64,000 bases of DNA from Parvibaculum sp. Its GTDB lineage: Bacteria; Pseudomonadota; Alphaproteobacteria; Parvibaculales; Parvibaculaceae. The stretch spans positions 284,571 to 348,570 of the forward strand of contig NZNS01000009.1 in assembly GCA_002694985.1 (NCBI GenBank). The letters run 5' to 3'. The notes beneath the pieces were generated by a model. It saw only the letters and a program-made list of their open reading frames with translations, did not search any database and was not told the DNA's origin. The stretch's first letter is position 1. Every line of letters begins with the position of its first letter. This document shows positions 52,501-60,140 of this stretch, one piece after another. A program made the position numbers and the translations under genes.

Positions 52501-53885
52501 TAGTCGGCATGGGCCTCGCCCGCATAGATCACCGTCTCGAGCTGAGCATCCGACAGGCGCTCATGGATGTCGACGGGCAGCATTGGCCGATAGGACGGGC
52601 GGGGCGGCGCAACCGAGGCCATGGCGGCGGATTGCACCAGTTTCGTCGGATGCGGCTGCGCACCGGGAATCCGCAGGGATTGCAGCGCATATTCCTCGTA
52701 GATGGCGTCCGACAGCCGCGCCCCATCAGGCGGCGTCCAGTCGAGCGTCTCGTAAGTCAGCTCCACGCCGTCCGGATCGCTGGCCGGAGCTGCAACAGTC
52801 CGCATCGCAACGGGGCGGGCGAGATAACCACGCACGGTCTTTGGCGCGGCAGCCGGTGCGGAAACGGCAACCTTCGGCAATGCGACCGGCAGGCGGGGCG
52901 GAACCTTCGCCTCGACCCAGTGCAGCAGCGACGCGATTTCCGGGGCCATGCCCGGCGAGGACGGGAAGAGGGACGGATCCTCGACGGGCAACTTGTCGAT
53001 GACGGTCAGCCGCGTGTCGATGCTGGTGCCGTGCGGGGCATAGACTGCGCCATCGACAGTCGCGGTGAACATCACCCGCCCACGTTCCTGCAATCGCGTG
53101 AACGCGTCGCGCCAGGCAGGCACGTCAGGGCCGAAGTTCGCACCCGTGATCGCGACCAACCGGCCGCCGGGGGCAAGCCGGTTGAGCGCCGAGGCGACAT
53201 GCCGATAAGCCGCATCGGCCATGCGCCCGGTGACATTGGCCATGACCGAGAACGGCGGATTCATCAGGACCACGGACGGGACGGCGTCAGGCGCGAGGTG
53301 ATCGTCGATCTGGGCGGCATCGAATCGGGTGACGGGATTGGCCGGAAAGAGGGAGGACAGCAAATCGGCGCGGGTCTCGGCCAGTTCATTCAGGATCAGC
53401 GATCCGCCGGCAATCTGCGCCAGGATCGCCATCAGCCCGGTGCCCGCCGAAGGCTCCAGCACCACATCATCTGGCGTGATCGCGGCCGCGCTCAGCGCCG
53501 CGAAGCCCAGCGGGACCGGCGTGCTGAATTGCTGGAAGCTCTGGCTTTCTTCCGAGCGCCGCGTATGCGTCGGCAGCAACCCCGCGATCCTCGTGAGCGC
53601 GTCGAGCCGTGCAGCTGAAGCCGCGGCTCTACGGAAAAGCGCCTTTCCGTATTTGCGCAGGAACAGGACGGTCGCGACTTCGCAGGCGTCATAAGCCGCC
53701 TTCCAGTCCCAGGCGCCGGTGGCGTCGGAGCCTCGACAAGCGGCTTCCATGGCGGCGCGCAGGACCGCTGCGTCAATGCGCTCGCCGCGTTCCAGATGGA
53801 AAAGAAGGAGAGTGGCCGCGGCAGTGATCGCCGGGGCAGCCGCAAGCGGCGCGACCGGACCGGCCGCGGGAGAAGCCATGTTCAT
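49563..53885 (-). CDS. Methyltransferase plus strawberry-notch type helicase
   Basis: 1440 residues. N-terminal methyltransferase: VVLEPSAGTGLMAILAQIAG near residue 140 (SAM site) and VVLMNPPFSVMANVTGRMAD near 205 (NPPF). Helicase: FMLGDGTGAGKGRQSAGIIL near 495 (Walker A), VIIFDESHAMQNAGGGKGER near 600 (motif II), GLGRTNRTNQAQPPLFRPIA near 1010 (motif VI), and DQKRVLVFSDAGGTGRSYHA, typical of strawberry-notch proteins. Phage P1 DarB has a comparable methylase-helicase make-up and protects DNA from restriction. An antirestriction role is therefore plausible but inferred. Confidence 0.9.
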   Translation of the reverse strand: MNMASPAAGPVAPLAAAPAITAAATLLLFHLERGERIDAAVLRAAMEAACRGSDATGAWDWKAAYDACEVATVLFLRKYGKALFRRAAASAARLDALTRIAGLLPTHTRRSEESQSFQQFSTPVPLGFAALSAAAITPDDVVLEPSAGTGLMAILAQIAGGSLILNELAETRADLLSSLFPANPVTRFDAAQIDDHLAPDAVPSVVLMNPPFSVMANVTGRMADAAYRHVASALNRLAPGGRLVAITGANFGPDVPAWRDAFTRLQERGRVMFTATVDGAVYAPHGTSIDTRLTVIDKLPVEDPSLFPSSPGMAPEIASLLHWVEAKVPPRLPVALPKVAVSAPAAAPKTVRGYLARPVAMRTVAAPASDPDGVELTYETLDWTPPDGARLSDAIYEEYALQSLRIPGAQPHPTKLVQSAAMASVAPPRPSYRPMLPVDIHERLSDAQLETVIYAGEAHADYLAGAWTVDATYDNVSAAPEDAAGAVRFRRGFMLGDGTGAGKGRQSAGIILDNWLRGRRKAVWVSKSDKLIEDAQRDWSALGMERLLITPLSRFAQGKQITLTEGVLFTTYATLRSDDRGEKVSRVRQIVDWLGCDFDGVIIFDESHAMQNAGGGKGERGDVAASQQGRAGLRLQHALPDARVVYVSATGATTVHNLAYAQRLGLWGGEDFPFGTRAEFVEAIEAGGVAAMEVLARDLRALGLYTARSLSYDGVEYELVEHRLSGEQRRIYDAYAGAFAVIHNHLDAAMEAANITGSEGTLNRQAKSAARSAFESAKQRFFGHLLTSMKTPTLIRQITEDLEAGHAAVIQIVSTGEALMERRLSELPTEEWNDVRVDITPREYVLDYLAHSFPVQLYEPFTDGEGNLSSRPVFRDGQPVESREAVARRDEMIEQLASLPPVPGALDQIVQHFGTDMVAEVTGRSRRIVRRGEGPAARLAVESRAPSANLAETAAFMDDQKRVLVFSDAGGTGRSYHAELSARNRRLRVHYLLEPGWKADAAIQGLGRTNRTNQAQPPLFRPIATDVKAEKRFLSTIARRLDTLGAITRGQRQTGGQGLFRPEDNLESSYARDALRQLYLLIVRGQVEGCPLERFESATGLKLMDSNGIKDELPPITTFLNRLLALTIELQGILFSAFEQLLEARIDGAIASGTYDKGLETLRAESFTVTDRQVIYTHPATGAETRLLTIAERRRNRPVTLDAATAELDDPRAKLLVNERSGRAAVQVPTTSIMLDDGEIERRVRLIRPMEAQNVPLRMMGETHWAEVDGETFGAAWRAELAEVPEFTDSTLHMVTGLLLPIWKRLPQESSRVYRLQTDEGERIIGRRVSPAWAASASTSGVPAGLTPDAVYAALLEGRTIFDLAEGLQLRRARVMGANRIELSGFTESMRERLRAYGLFSEIISWKLRFFVPVGASGPEITARLLDRFQVERIGEREAA

Positions 53886-53997
53886 GGGAGGAAGCCTCGG
53901 GAGAGCGGGAACGGGAAAGCCCGGTCAGCGCTCTCTCGACCGCCCGGACTCGCCCCGTCCCGGCAGGCCTCTCACTCTGAGTATCGCGACATACGAA

Positions 53998-54026
53998 AAG
54001 CGCCCCGACCAGACGGTGGGGCGCTT
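53998..54026 (-). terminator. Intrinsic terminator
   Basis: Arms AAGCGCCCC (53998-54006) and GGGGCGCTT (54018-54026) pair perfectly around an 11-base loop, six bases after the stop at 54032. On the minus strand CTTTTCG follows the stem. It ends the unit of small genes 57.8-54.0 kb before the methyltransferase-helicase gene. Confidence 0.75.
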
Positions 54027-54031
54027 CTCGA

Positions 54032-54676
54032 TCAACCGAAGCGGCGACCGGCCTCGGTGAATGTGTATTCGTTCGCGATGATGGTCTCATCGACGGCCTC
54101 GTCGGACGAGAGATAGTCGTATTCGCGCTCAAGCTGGCGATAGAGCCAGCGGGCGAGATCGCGCAGCGCCTCGATCACGACCTCTTCGGCATGGGCGGTC
54201 ATATCCTGCCAGGCCGGGCTGTCACGCTCGACCGAGATCGCCATGCAGTATTCGTGATAATCATGCCCGCGATGACTGGCCTCGGCGCGTAGCTGGTAGA
54301 AGTTGCGCCTCTGGATCGCCTGAAGCACATCGGCGATCCGGTGCAGGGCATCGTCCTGCGGGGCATAGTCCCGGATGCGTTTCGCGGCGCCCTTCGCATA
54401 GGACCAGTGACCCTCGAAGCATGCCCCGTCCCCTTGCGACCAGAAGCCCCTGAACCAGATGCAGGGTTCCTGCCGCGTGCCCCCACCATAGAGACGGACA
54501 GACCGGGTTTTGAGGGAAATGCCGAGGATTTCCGCGATCCGCTGGAAATCCTCATAGACGGCGTCGTACCAGTCGTAGTCAAAGCCGCCCTCGCGATACC
54601 AGGCGCGGGCCTTCTCCTTCGCCGCATCGGAAAGTTCGTCGAGACGGTAGACGGTGGTTTCGATGATCTCAGGCAT
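54032..54676 (-). CDS. Mobile-element protein annotated elsewhere as TA-stability antitoxin
   Basis: 214 residues. TVYRLDELSDAAKEKARAWY, REGGFDYDWYDAVYEDFQRI, AEILGISLKTRSVRLYGGGT, and IWFRGFWSQGDGACFEGHWS, HDYHEYCMAISVERDSPAWQ. I know this family from conjugative elements under the name antitoxin of toxin-antitoxin stability system, but no toxin gene is adjacent, so the name should not be taken as a function. Overlaps the end of the next gene upstream by 8 bases. Confidence 0.72.
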   Translation of the reverse strand: MPEIIETTVYRLDELSDAAKEKARAWYREGGFDYDWYDAVYEDFQRIAEILGISLKTRSVRLYGGGTRQEPCIWFRGFWSQGDGACFEGHWSYAKGAAKRIRDYAPQDDALHRIADVLQAIQRRNFYQLRAEASHRGHDYHEYCMAISVERDSPAWQDMTAHAEEVVIEALRDLARWLYRQLEREYDYLSSDEAVDETIIANEYTFTEAGRRFG

Positions 54677-55085
54677 GAGCGTCGCCTCCGTCCAGCACGG
54701 TGGAGAGCCAGCCATCGGTATAGATCCAGTCCACCGTCTCGCCGGTGGCGAGATCGAGCACATGCGCCCCGCCTCCAAAGCCATCGACCCGCGGCTTCGA
54801 GCAGGTGTTGGCGAATTGCATGCCCCATCGCCCGGTCAGGCCGAACTCGGCGGCGCAGCGCATGACGAAGCGGATCACATGCTCGGGATCGCCGGTCCCG
54901 TCATCGCGCATCCACAAATGCGTGCCGCCATGCTCGGGCTGGATCGACAGTATGAACCCATCCGAGGGCGGGTCCTCGGTGGCGTTCTCGTCAGACAGCG
55001 AATTGTAGAGTTCGAGCGCGCGGGCGGCGTTCTCGGGGGTGCCCACATCGAGCAGACAGGAGAAATGGGTGAAATAGTCAGCCAT
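54669..55085 (-). CDS. Conserved small accessory protein, unrecognised
   Basis: 138 residues. YFTHFSCLLDVGTPENAARA, LELYNSLSDENATEDPPSDG, FRQ-less acidic stretch, MRDDGTGDPEHVIRFVMRCA, RWGMQFANTCSKPRVDGFGG, GAHVLDLATGETVDWIYTDG. The fold looks alpha/beta and cytoplasmic. The coupled position with the next gene and repeated occurrence in such clusters suggest an element maintenance role; the function is unknown. Confidence 0.72.
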   Translation of the reverse strand: MADYFTHFSCLLDVGTPENAARALELYNSLSDENATEDPPSDGFILSIQPEHGGTHLWMRDDGTGDPEHVIRFVMRCAAEFGLTGRWGMQFANTCSKPRVDGFGGGAHVLDLATGETVDWIYTDGWLSTVLDGGDAHA

Positions 55086-55106
55086 GGCGGCCTCCGGACA
55101 TGACAA

Positions 55107-55127
55107 GGCCCGGCGCGAGACCGGGCC
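55107..55127 (-). terminator. GC hairpin between small genes
   Basis: GGCCCGG (55107-55113) and CCGGGCC (55121-55127) pair around CGCGAGA, 25 bases after the stop of the gene at 55152. No T run. One of several similar hairpins at gene boundaries in this arm. Confidence 0.5.
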
Positions 55128-55151
55128 GAATGGAGAGGAAGGGATGGAAGA

Positions 55152-55709
55152 TCAGGCGGCCCGCGGGAGGCTGAGCAGCTCGGCGGCGGTCTCGCGCCAG
55201 AACGCATCGACCAACCGCGCCTCAAGCAGGCTGGCGCGGTGGCGCAGGTCGCGCGCCGATCCGTGTTCCCCACGCCCTGACGCGGCGAAAGCCATGCCGC
55301 GCAGACGGCTGGCCTCGGTAACGACACGGCGCGCCTCGGCGTCGGACGCGACCGGCTGCCGCCAGAGGATGATCCCGGCACGGACTTCCCCTGCGAGCAC
55401 CAGGCCGTATTCGCTGTCCTGAATGACCGCGATGCGCGGCCGGAAGCGCAGCGTGTCGTCGCGACCGGCGTGGATGTCGCCGCGCGACACGCGCAGAATG
55501 GCGAGGTCCATGGCCTCTTCGGGGGATTGACGCGTACCGAGCGGCACGGTGCGATCGAATGCGTGGACGTCGTCGCCATCATCGTAACTGGCGGCGCCGA
55601 CGCAGGTGACGCGCAGCGGCAGCTTTCGCGCATGGCAAAGCGCCGGAAGCACATCAGCGGCGAGAATCTGGCCGATCGAGCGGAAGGTATCGTGGCGGGG
55701 AAGGGTCAT
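55152..55709 (-). CDS. Accessory protein of the small-gene cluster, unrecognised
   Basis: 185 residues. DTFRSIGQILAADVLPALCH, ARKLPLRVTCVGAASYDDGD, IAVIQDSEYGLVLAGEVRAG, IILWRQPVASDAEARRVVTE, and LRHRASLLEARLVDAFWRET. No catalytic motif is recognised; no signal peptide or membrane span. A similar gene order is known from other conjugative elements, but I cannot assign a function. Confidence 0.7.
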   Translation of the reverse strand: MTLPRHDTFRSIGQILAADVLPALCHARKLPLRVTCVGAASYDDGDDVHAFDRTVPLGTRQSPEEAMDLAILRVSRGDIHAGRDDTLRFRPRIAVIQDSEYGLVLAGEVRAGIILWRQPVASDAEARRVVTEASRLRGMAFAASGRGEHGSARDLRHRASLLEARLVDAFWRETAAELLSLPRAA

Positions 55710-55800
55710 CGGTGTTGCTCCGCGACGGGCGGCGGAGGCCTCTCCTCCACCTTCCAACCCGTCACGGCCAAACCGGCCCGCACTCTCCCTCTCGTCGCCG

Positions 55801-55912
55801 AGGGCCTCGGCCCTGGCGCCACCTCCGGCGATGGGTGATCATCGCCAGGGGGAAGGCCCGGGACGCGCTTCCGCGTCCCGCGTGGTCGCGGATGAGGCGC
55901 TTTCGCGCCTCA
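55801..55912. repeat. Cluster of tandem hairpins in the gap 55710-55909
   Basis: AGGGCC/GGCCCT (55801-55814); CCCTGGCG (55811-55818) with CGCCAGGG (55843-55850), enclosing GGCGATG/CATCGCC (55827-55846); GGGACGCG/CGCGTCCC (55860-55879, tetraloop CTTC); TGAGGCGC/GCGCCTCA (55893-55912, tetraloop TTTC). The last overlaps the stop codon of the gene at 55910. They probably end that transcript or protect RNA. Confidence 0.6.
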
Positions 55913-56074
55913 GGCCCATGGATCGAGCTCCAGCTTCACCATGTCTTCATCGCCATCGAACTCGTTGGCGGGCACGGCGCCGTGGGTGCCGTCGCCCGCT
56001 TCGAACACGACGATCGAGACCATCAGCGTGGCGGCGAGGCTGGCGGCGAAGGCGGTGGCATCTGCATAGGACAT
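55910..56074 (-). CDS. 54-residue acidic protein
   Basis: A hydrophobic middle (ATAFAASLAATLMVSIVVFE) is followed by an acidic tail FDGDEDMVKLELDPWA. GGAGC precedes the ATG at 56074. Its stop is within a perfect hairpin. It could be membrane-associated. Not recognised; the family is too short to place. Confidence 0.5.
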   Translation of the reverse strand: MSYADATAFAASLAATLMVSIVVFEAGDGTHGAVPANEFDGDEDMVKLELDPWA

Positions 56075-56506
56075 GGGTTCCGGCTCCTGTCTTGGAGGCG
56101 GGGGACCATCCCCCGCGCGACAGGCGCCCGAAGTGTCTGACCGGATCTGCACTCACCCTCGCGCGTTCGGGTTCCCCCGAATCCGCGAGGGCGGCACGCG
56201 CAGCGTCAAGCCGACCCCTTGGGGTTGAATGCAAAGAAGCGGATCAGACCAAGGTTTGCGTATGGAAGCGGGGGTGGTGCCTTGCATCTGACCGGCTGCC
56301 GGAGACCCTTCGCAGATGCCTCGCCCAGCCAGCCCTGCCGCCATGCTGTCCGAGAATCCGTGTTCGTTCAGATCGGGACGGCACCCATTGCCCCATGACA
56401 TTGGTGGCAGAAAGCCAGGGAATTGGTGAGGCTGGAGGCCCGGTCCATCACTGCCGGCAAAGCGATAACCGACGGCGCCGCAGGGAGGCGGAACCGGCCT
56501 TGCCGC
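56075..56506. other. 432-base gap with strong hairpins
   Basis: Near the downstream gene are GCGGGGG/CCCCCGC (56098-56116) and a long hairpin at 56156-56191: CCCTCGCG with CGCGAGGG and, after two mismatched bases per side, TTCGGG with CCCGAA around TTCC. An 82-codon open frame at 56153-56401 on the minus strand shows no family pattern or ribosome site. I see no other gene. Confidence 0.5.
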
Positions 56507-56812
56507 TCAGTCCCAGAGCCCATCGGCGATTTCGCGCGCGATCATGGCGCGGGCCTTCATCATCACCTCGTCGCCCGACGTGTCGACATGACCGAAAAAC
56601 CGCGCCCTGGCGCCATGCGCTGTCCAGTCGGCGTAGCGGCAATATTCGCGGGCATCGAGGCGGAACGCCCGCATGTCCTCGGCCCAATGGGGCTTGGGCT
56701 CCACCACCACGGTGACGCCGTCGCGCGTCTCCTCCCAGGGCAGCGAGCGCTCAGCTGGGGGATGGTCGCGGTCCTCGTGGAAGATCTCGTCGATATCGAT
56801 CAAACCGGTCAT
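56507..56812 (-). CDS. Small accessory protein, unrecognised
   Basis: 101 residues from ATG 56812. LIDIDEIFHEDRDHPPAERS, TVVVEPKPHWAEDMRAFRLD, AREYCRYADWTAHGARARFF, GHVDTSGDEVMMKARAMIAR. Cytoplasmic alpha/beta protein with no known motif. It follows the DUF6915 gene after a short hairpin-bearing gap. Function unknown. Confidence 0.65.
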   Translation of the reverse strand: MTGLIDIDEIFHEDRDHPPAERSLPWEETRDGVTVVVEPKPHWAEDMRAFRLDAREYCRYADWTAHGARARFFGHVDTSGDEVMMKARAMIAREIADGLWD

Positions 56813-56831
56813 TGGGCTCTCCAATGCAAAG

Positions 56832-56850
56832 CCCGGTCACAAGGACCGGG
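56832..56850 (-). terminator. GC hairpin CCCGGTC/GACCGGG
   Basis: CCCGGTC (56832-56838) pairs with GACCGGG (56844-56850) around a 5-base loop, between the DUF6915 gene and the gene at 56507. No T run; probably an RNA-end or attenuation element. Confidence 0.5.
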
Positions 56851-56873
56851 CGGATCGTGGGGGATGGTCGTGG

Positions 56874-57293
56874 TCAGGCTGCCCTTGGGCCGGAGCCCGG
56901 ATGCGGTGGACCGCCGGCGTCCGGCTCACCGTCGGCCGCAGCGGCGAAAGGGTCGACCAGCTTGTGAATCGGCTGGGCGCGGCCCATCCAGGGCTGGGGC
57001 CGGATCGAACGCACCCAATCGGCAAAGCTCGGAATGAAGCCGAGATCCTCCAGCACATGCTGTTCGCCGATCAATCGGACGGGGACGACGCGGCCGGTCG
57101 AGACGGTGACGGTCGGCCCGAAAACCCGCTCCAGCTCGAATATGCCCTGGGCGTGATGGCGCAACGCCCGGTGCCGGAAGTCGGCGGTGATCTCCTTCGA
57201 TTCATCGAACCACTGATGCAGCGGCAGATAGTCCTCCGCGGTGCCGCCCCATTTGCGCGCCGAGGACAGCGCGTGATGATAACAATGTCCCAT
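56874..57293 (-). CDS. DUF6915 protein
   Basis: 139 residues. HCYHHALSSARKWGGTAEDY, LPLHQWFDESKEITADFRHR, ALRHHAQGIFELERVFGPTV, RVVPVRLIGEQHVLEDLGFI, PSFADWVRSIRPQPWM is the DUF6915 pattern with many conserved His. The metal-like His clusters suggest binding, but no function is known. 11 bases after the DUF6878 gene. Confidence 0.85.
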   Translation of the reverse strand: MGHCYHHALSSARKWGGTAEDYLPLHQWFDESKEITADFRHRALRHHAQGIFELERVFGPTVTVSTGRVVPVRLIGEQHVLEDLGFIPSFADWVRSIRPQPWMGRAQPIHKLVDPFAAAADGEPDAGGPPHPGSGPRAA

Positions 57294-57304
57294 TGCCGCC
57301 TCCC

Positions 57305-57784
57305 TCAGAACTGATGCGTGTAGTTTTCGGTGGCGGTGTAGCGCTCATTGTAGTCGAGCGTGATCGCATGCGCCGCCACATCGAAGGTGATGTCGCCATA
57401 GGCGCCGTCGGAGTTTTCCCAGCCGCAATGCGTCCGCTCAAGCACGTCATAGGCCAGGCTTTCGATGGCCGTCGCGATCGTGACGATGGATCGTTCCGGC
57501 TCGGATTGGCCCCAGACGGCTTGCGCGATCTCGATCGTGCCCTCGGGCATCGCGATCACATGGTCGCCGGACCGGACCTCGACATTCTCGATCTGGCCGG
57601 AATCGCCGTAGCCGTCGAAGGTCACGACGACATGCGTGACTCCCGCGGATGCGAGAGCATCGAGCAGCACGCCCTTGTTCAGCTTGAACAGCTCGGCCTC
57701 GAGTTGGGCACGAAGGGCATCCAGCGTCCTCCACTCGGAGAGCGGCGGGCAGGCGTCGGGGACGGTTTCAGTATCGTCGGTCAT
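57305..57784 (-). CDS. DUF6878 protein
   Basis: 159 residues from ATG 57784 (AGGAG upstream). LRAQLEAELFKLNKGVLLDA, LASAGVTHVVVTFDGYGDSG, QIENVEVRSGDHVIAMPEGT, AYDVLERTHCGWENSDGAYG, DITFDVAAHAITLDYNERYT is the DUF6878 pattern. It reads with DUF6915 in the same unit. Function unknown. Confidence 0.85.
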   Translation of the reverse strand: MTDDTETVPDACPPLSEWRTLDALRAQLEAELFKLNKGVLLDALASAGVTHVVVTFDGYGDSGQIENVEVRSGDHVIAMPEGTIEIAQAVWGQSEPERSIVTIATAIESLAYDVLERTHCGWENSDGAYGDITFDVAAHAITLDYNERYTATENYTHQF

Positions 57785-57806
57785 CGGTAGCTCCTGAAGC
57801 GAATGT

Positions 57807-57826
57807 GCCCGGCGCGGTGGCCGGGC
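57807..57826 (-). terminator. GC hairpin after the ParB-like gene
   Basis: GCCCGG (57807-57812) and CCGGGC (57821-57826) pair around an 8-base loop in the 100-base gap between the ParB-like stop (57885) and DUF6878 start. No T run. Confidence 0.45.
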
Positions 57827-57884
57827 GGATGGAAAATCGAGAGGGAAGATGCGGGGCGGCCGAAGCCGACCCCGCAGGCGGAGG

Positions 57885-60023
57885 TCATTCAGCGGCGACC
57901 ATGTGCTGCTCCTCCTCCTCGGCGAGGTCTTCATCCTCGCTATCGCCTGCCAGGAACTCCGGCAGGTCGTCGGCCTCGACATCGGCGGAGGCCATAGCGT
58001 CGGTCTCCCCGCCGGGGTCGATCATGCGCAGCGGCTCGGGCAGCCAGCCGGTTTCGGCGAGCAGGCGCTCAGCCTCCTTCGCCATGTCGCCCTTCTTCAG
58101 GTGGTCGATAAGCTCGGCCGCCCGTTCGCCCGCACCCTCGCGCACAGCTTCGAGAATGCGCGGCTTGGTCACGCGGCCCAGATAGTTCGCGACCGTCGGC
58201 CGCCAGCCCACGGCCACCATGTCGAGCCCGGTTGCTCGCGCCAGCCGGTCGGCCTGCGCCAGCCGCACCTCAAGACCGTGCTGGCTGACTCCCATGCCAC
58301 CATAGGGATTCGGCTTCTCGTAGAGCGCGTTGACGCCGAAGCTCACGCAATGGGCGAGAAGCTCCATGCGGGAGTCGTCGTCGAGATCGGCCAGCCAGTC
58401 CCAGAGCGCCGCGTCATCCGCGGGGATATGATCGCCCCAGCGTTCGTGCCGCTCGGCCACCGCCCGCGCCGAGGCGCTGTCGCGCAGATCCTCGGCCTGC
58501 GCCGGGAAATGCACATCGCGGACCTGGGCCTCGATGCAGCCCCGCGTGGAATGCGGGAGGAAACTGTCCGTGACCAGCCGGTGCAAAAGCGCGGTCATGG
58601 CGACATGGGGGCTCGATGCCACGGCATCGCGCAAGGCGAGCGTACGATGCGCAGTCAGTTCGCTGACCAGGCGGTCGGGAAGCGGCCGGATCGTCTCGAC
58701 CTCATCCTCCTCCTCGTCCGCCTCGTTGGGGGATCCGCCAGCCGTAATCACGGCGCGCTGGACGCCGGCCGGCTGATCACCCTCGGTCGCAGTGCCAGCA
58801 GCGTCAGCGCCATCGTCGCCCTCGGGCTCGGCCGTCGCCTCGTCCCCGGGCCGGACATAGCCACGCTCGACCAGCAGCGTTCCATCGGAATCGATGCTGA
58901 CGAAGGCCCCGGCCCGGGCCATCTGCTCGGGCGCATAGGTCATGGGACGGCGATCGTAGGCCTCCAGCGCCTCTTCGATCTCACCGAGGCGCTGGTCGAC
59001 CTCGTCGGGAAGCTCGTCGGCCTCGGAATATTCGGCATCGAGCCGGTCGTACTCGTCGCGCAGCGCTTCGCGGGTCGCGCGTTCCTCCTCGGTCAGATCG
59101 ACCGTGGTGCCGACGAGTTCTCGCAATCCGTGATCATGACCATAGGGGAAGGTCACGGCGATCTCGATCCATTTCCAGCCCTCGGCAGCGACGGTCTCGG
59201 CTTCGGCCTTGAGCTTCTCGGTGACGAGACGGTCGAGCAGGACGGCGTCCTGGAGCCAGCCGCCATCGTCGGACTGGAAGAGATCGCGGAGCACATAGCC
59301 GCCAGCCTCTTCATAGGCCGCGATGCCGACGAATGCCGCCCGCTTGTCCGAGGCCCTGACCGTGGTCTCGGTCATCAGGCGACGGATGTAATAGGGCTCC
59401 TTCTGCCAGCCGTCCTTGATCGCCTCCCAGACCTGCTCCTGGCGCGCATGATCCTCCGAGACGGTGAACGCCATGAGCTGTTCGAGGGTCATGCCGTCCT
59501 CGGCATAGATGTCGAGCAGCGCGGGAGAGACCGATGCCAGGCGCAGGCGCTGCTTCACGACCTTGACGTCGACGAAGAAGGCCGCCGCGATTTCCTCCTC
59601 GGTCATGCCCTTCTCGCCCATGGCCTGGAAGGCGCGGAACTGGTCGAGCGGATGCAGCGGCGCGCGCTCGATATTTTCGGCGAGCGACACCTCGTCGATC
59701 AGGATGCCGGCGCCGGCCTCGGACACGACACAGGGCACCGGGGCGGTCTTGTTGAGGCGCTTCTGCTTCACCAGCAGTTCCAGCGCCCGGTAGCGGCGGC
59801 CGCCGGCGGGCACCTCGAACATGCCGGTCTCCTTGCCCTCGGAATCGACCACCGGCCGGACATGCAGCGACTGGATCAGGCCGCGCCGGGCGATGGACTC
59901 GGCCAGTTCCTCGACCGAAACGCCGGCCTTCACGCGCCTGACGTTCGACTGGGAGAGCACGAGCTTGTTGAAGGGAATGTCGCGCGAGGACGACAGGGTG
60001 ATCTTGTGGGCGGCAGTAGCCAT
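57885..60023 (-). CDS. Large ParB/Spo0J-domain protein
   Basis: 712 residues from ATG 60023. The ParB N-terminal domain is at about 10-120 (IPFNKLVLSQSNVRRVKAGV, LIQSLHVRPVVDSEG, FEVPAGGRRYRALELLVKQK, LAENIERAPLHPLDQFRAFQ), followed by an HTH (GMTEEEIAAAFFVDVKVVKQ, RLRLASVSPALL). The next 450 residues are acidic and helical with a disordered, Glu/Asp-rich stretch near 410-470. Its size is about twice chromosomal ParB. ParB folds bind CTP and DNA; here a maintenance or regulatory role is inferred. No parA partner is adjacent. Confidence 0.9.
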   Translation of the reverse strand: MATAAHKITLSSSRDIPFNKLVLSQSNVRRVKAGVSVEELAESIARRGLIQSLHVRPVVDSEGKETGMFEVPAGGRRYRALELLVKQKRLNKTAPVPCVVSEAGAGILIDEVSLAENIERAPLHPLDQFRAFQAMGEKGMTEEEIAAAFFVDVKVVKQRLRLASVSPALLDIYAEDGMTLEQLMAFTVSEDHARQEQVWEAIKDGWQKEPYYIRRLMTETTVRASDKRAAFVGIAAYEEAGGYVLRDLFQSDDGGWLQDAVLLDRLVTEKLKAEAETVAAEGWKWIEIAVTFPYGHDHGLRELVGTTVDLTEEERATREALRDEYDRLDAEYSEADELPDEVDQRLGEIEEALEAYDRRPMTYAPEQMARAGAFVSIDSDGTLLVERGYVRPGDEATAEPEGDDGADAAGTATEGDQPAGVQRAVITAGGSPNEADEEEDEVETIRPLPDRLVSELTAHRTLALRDAVASSPHVAMTALLHRLVTDSFLPHSTRGCIEAQVRDVHFPAQAEDLRDSASARAVAERHERWGDHIPADDAALWDWLADLDDDSRMELLAHCVSFGVNALYEKPNPYGGMGVSQHGLEVRLAQADRLARATGLDMVAVGWRPTVANYLGRVTKPRILEAVREGAGERAAELIDHLKKGDMAKEAERLLAETGWLPEPLRMIDPGGETDAMASADVEADDLPEFLAGDSEDEDLAEEEEQHMVAAE

Positions 60024-60140
60024 GTTCTTCACTCCGTGACGGACGCCGGGGAGCCTCTCTCTCCGGCAACCAACCCGTCGCGAACTCCCCATCCCTCCTT
60101 TCACTCTCCGGGCCCCGCGCCGGCGCAATTCCCATGACCA

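Noticed and set aside
54032..54676. A toxin-antitoxin pair
   Set aside because: The protein is named antitoxin in similar elements, but no adjacent gene has a toxin motif.
56153..56401. 82-codon minus-strand open frame in the hairpin-rich gap
   Set aside because: Runs through two strong hairpins, no ribosome site and no recognisable pattern.
57849..60137. Rightward open frame of 762 codons opposite the ParB-like gene
   Set aside because: Antisense shadow; the minus-strand frame has clear ParB motifs.
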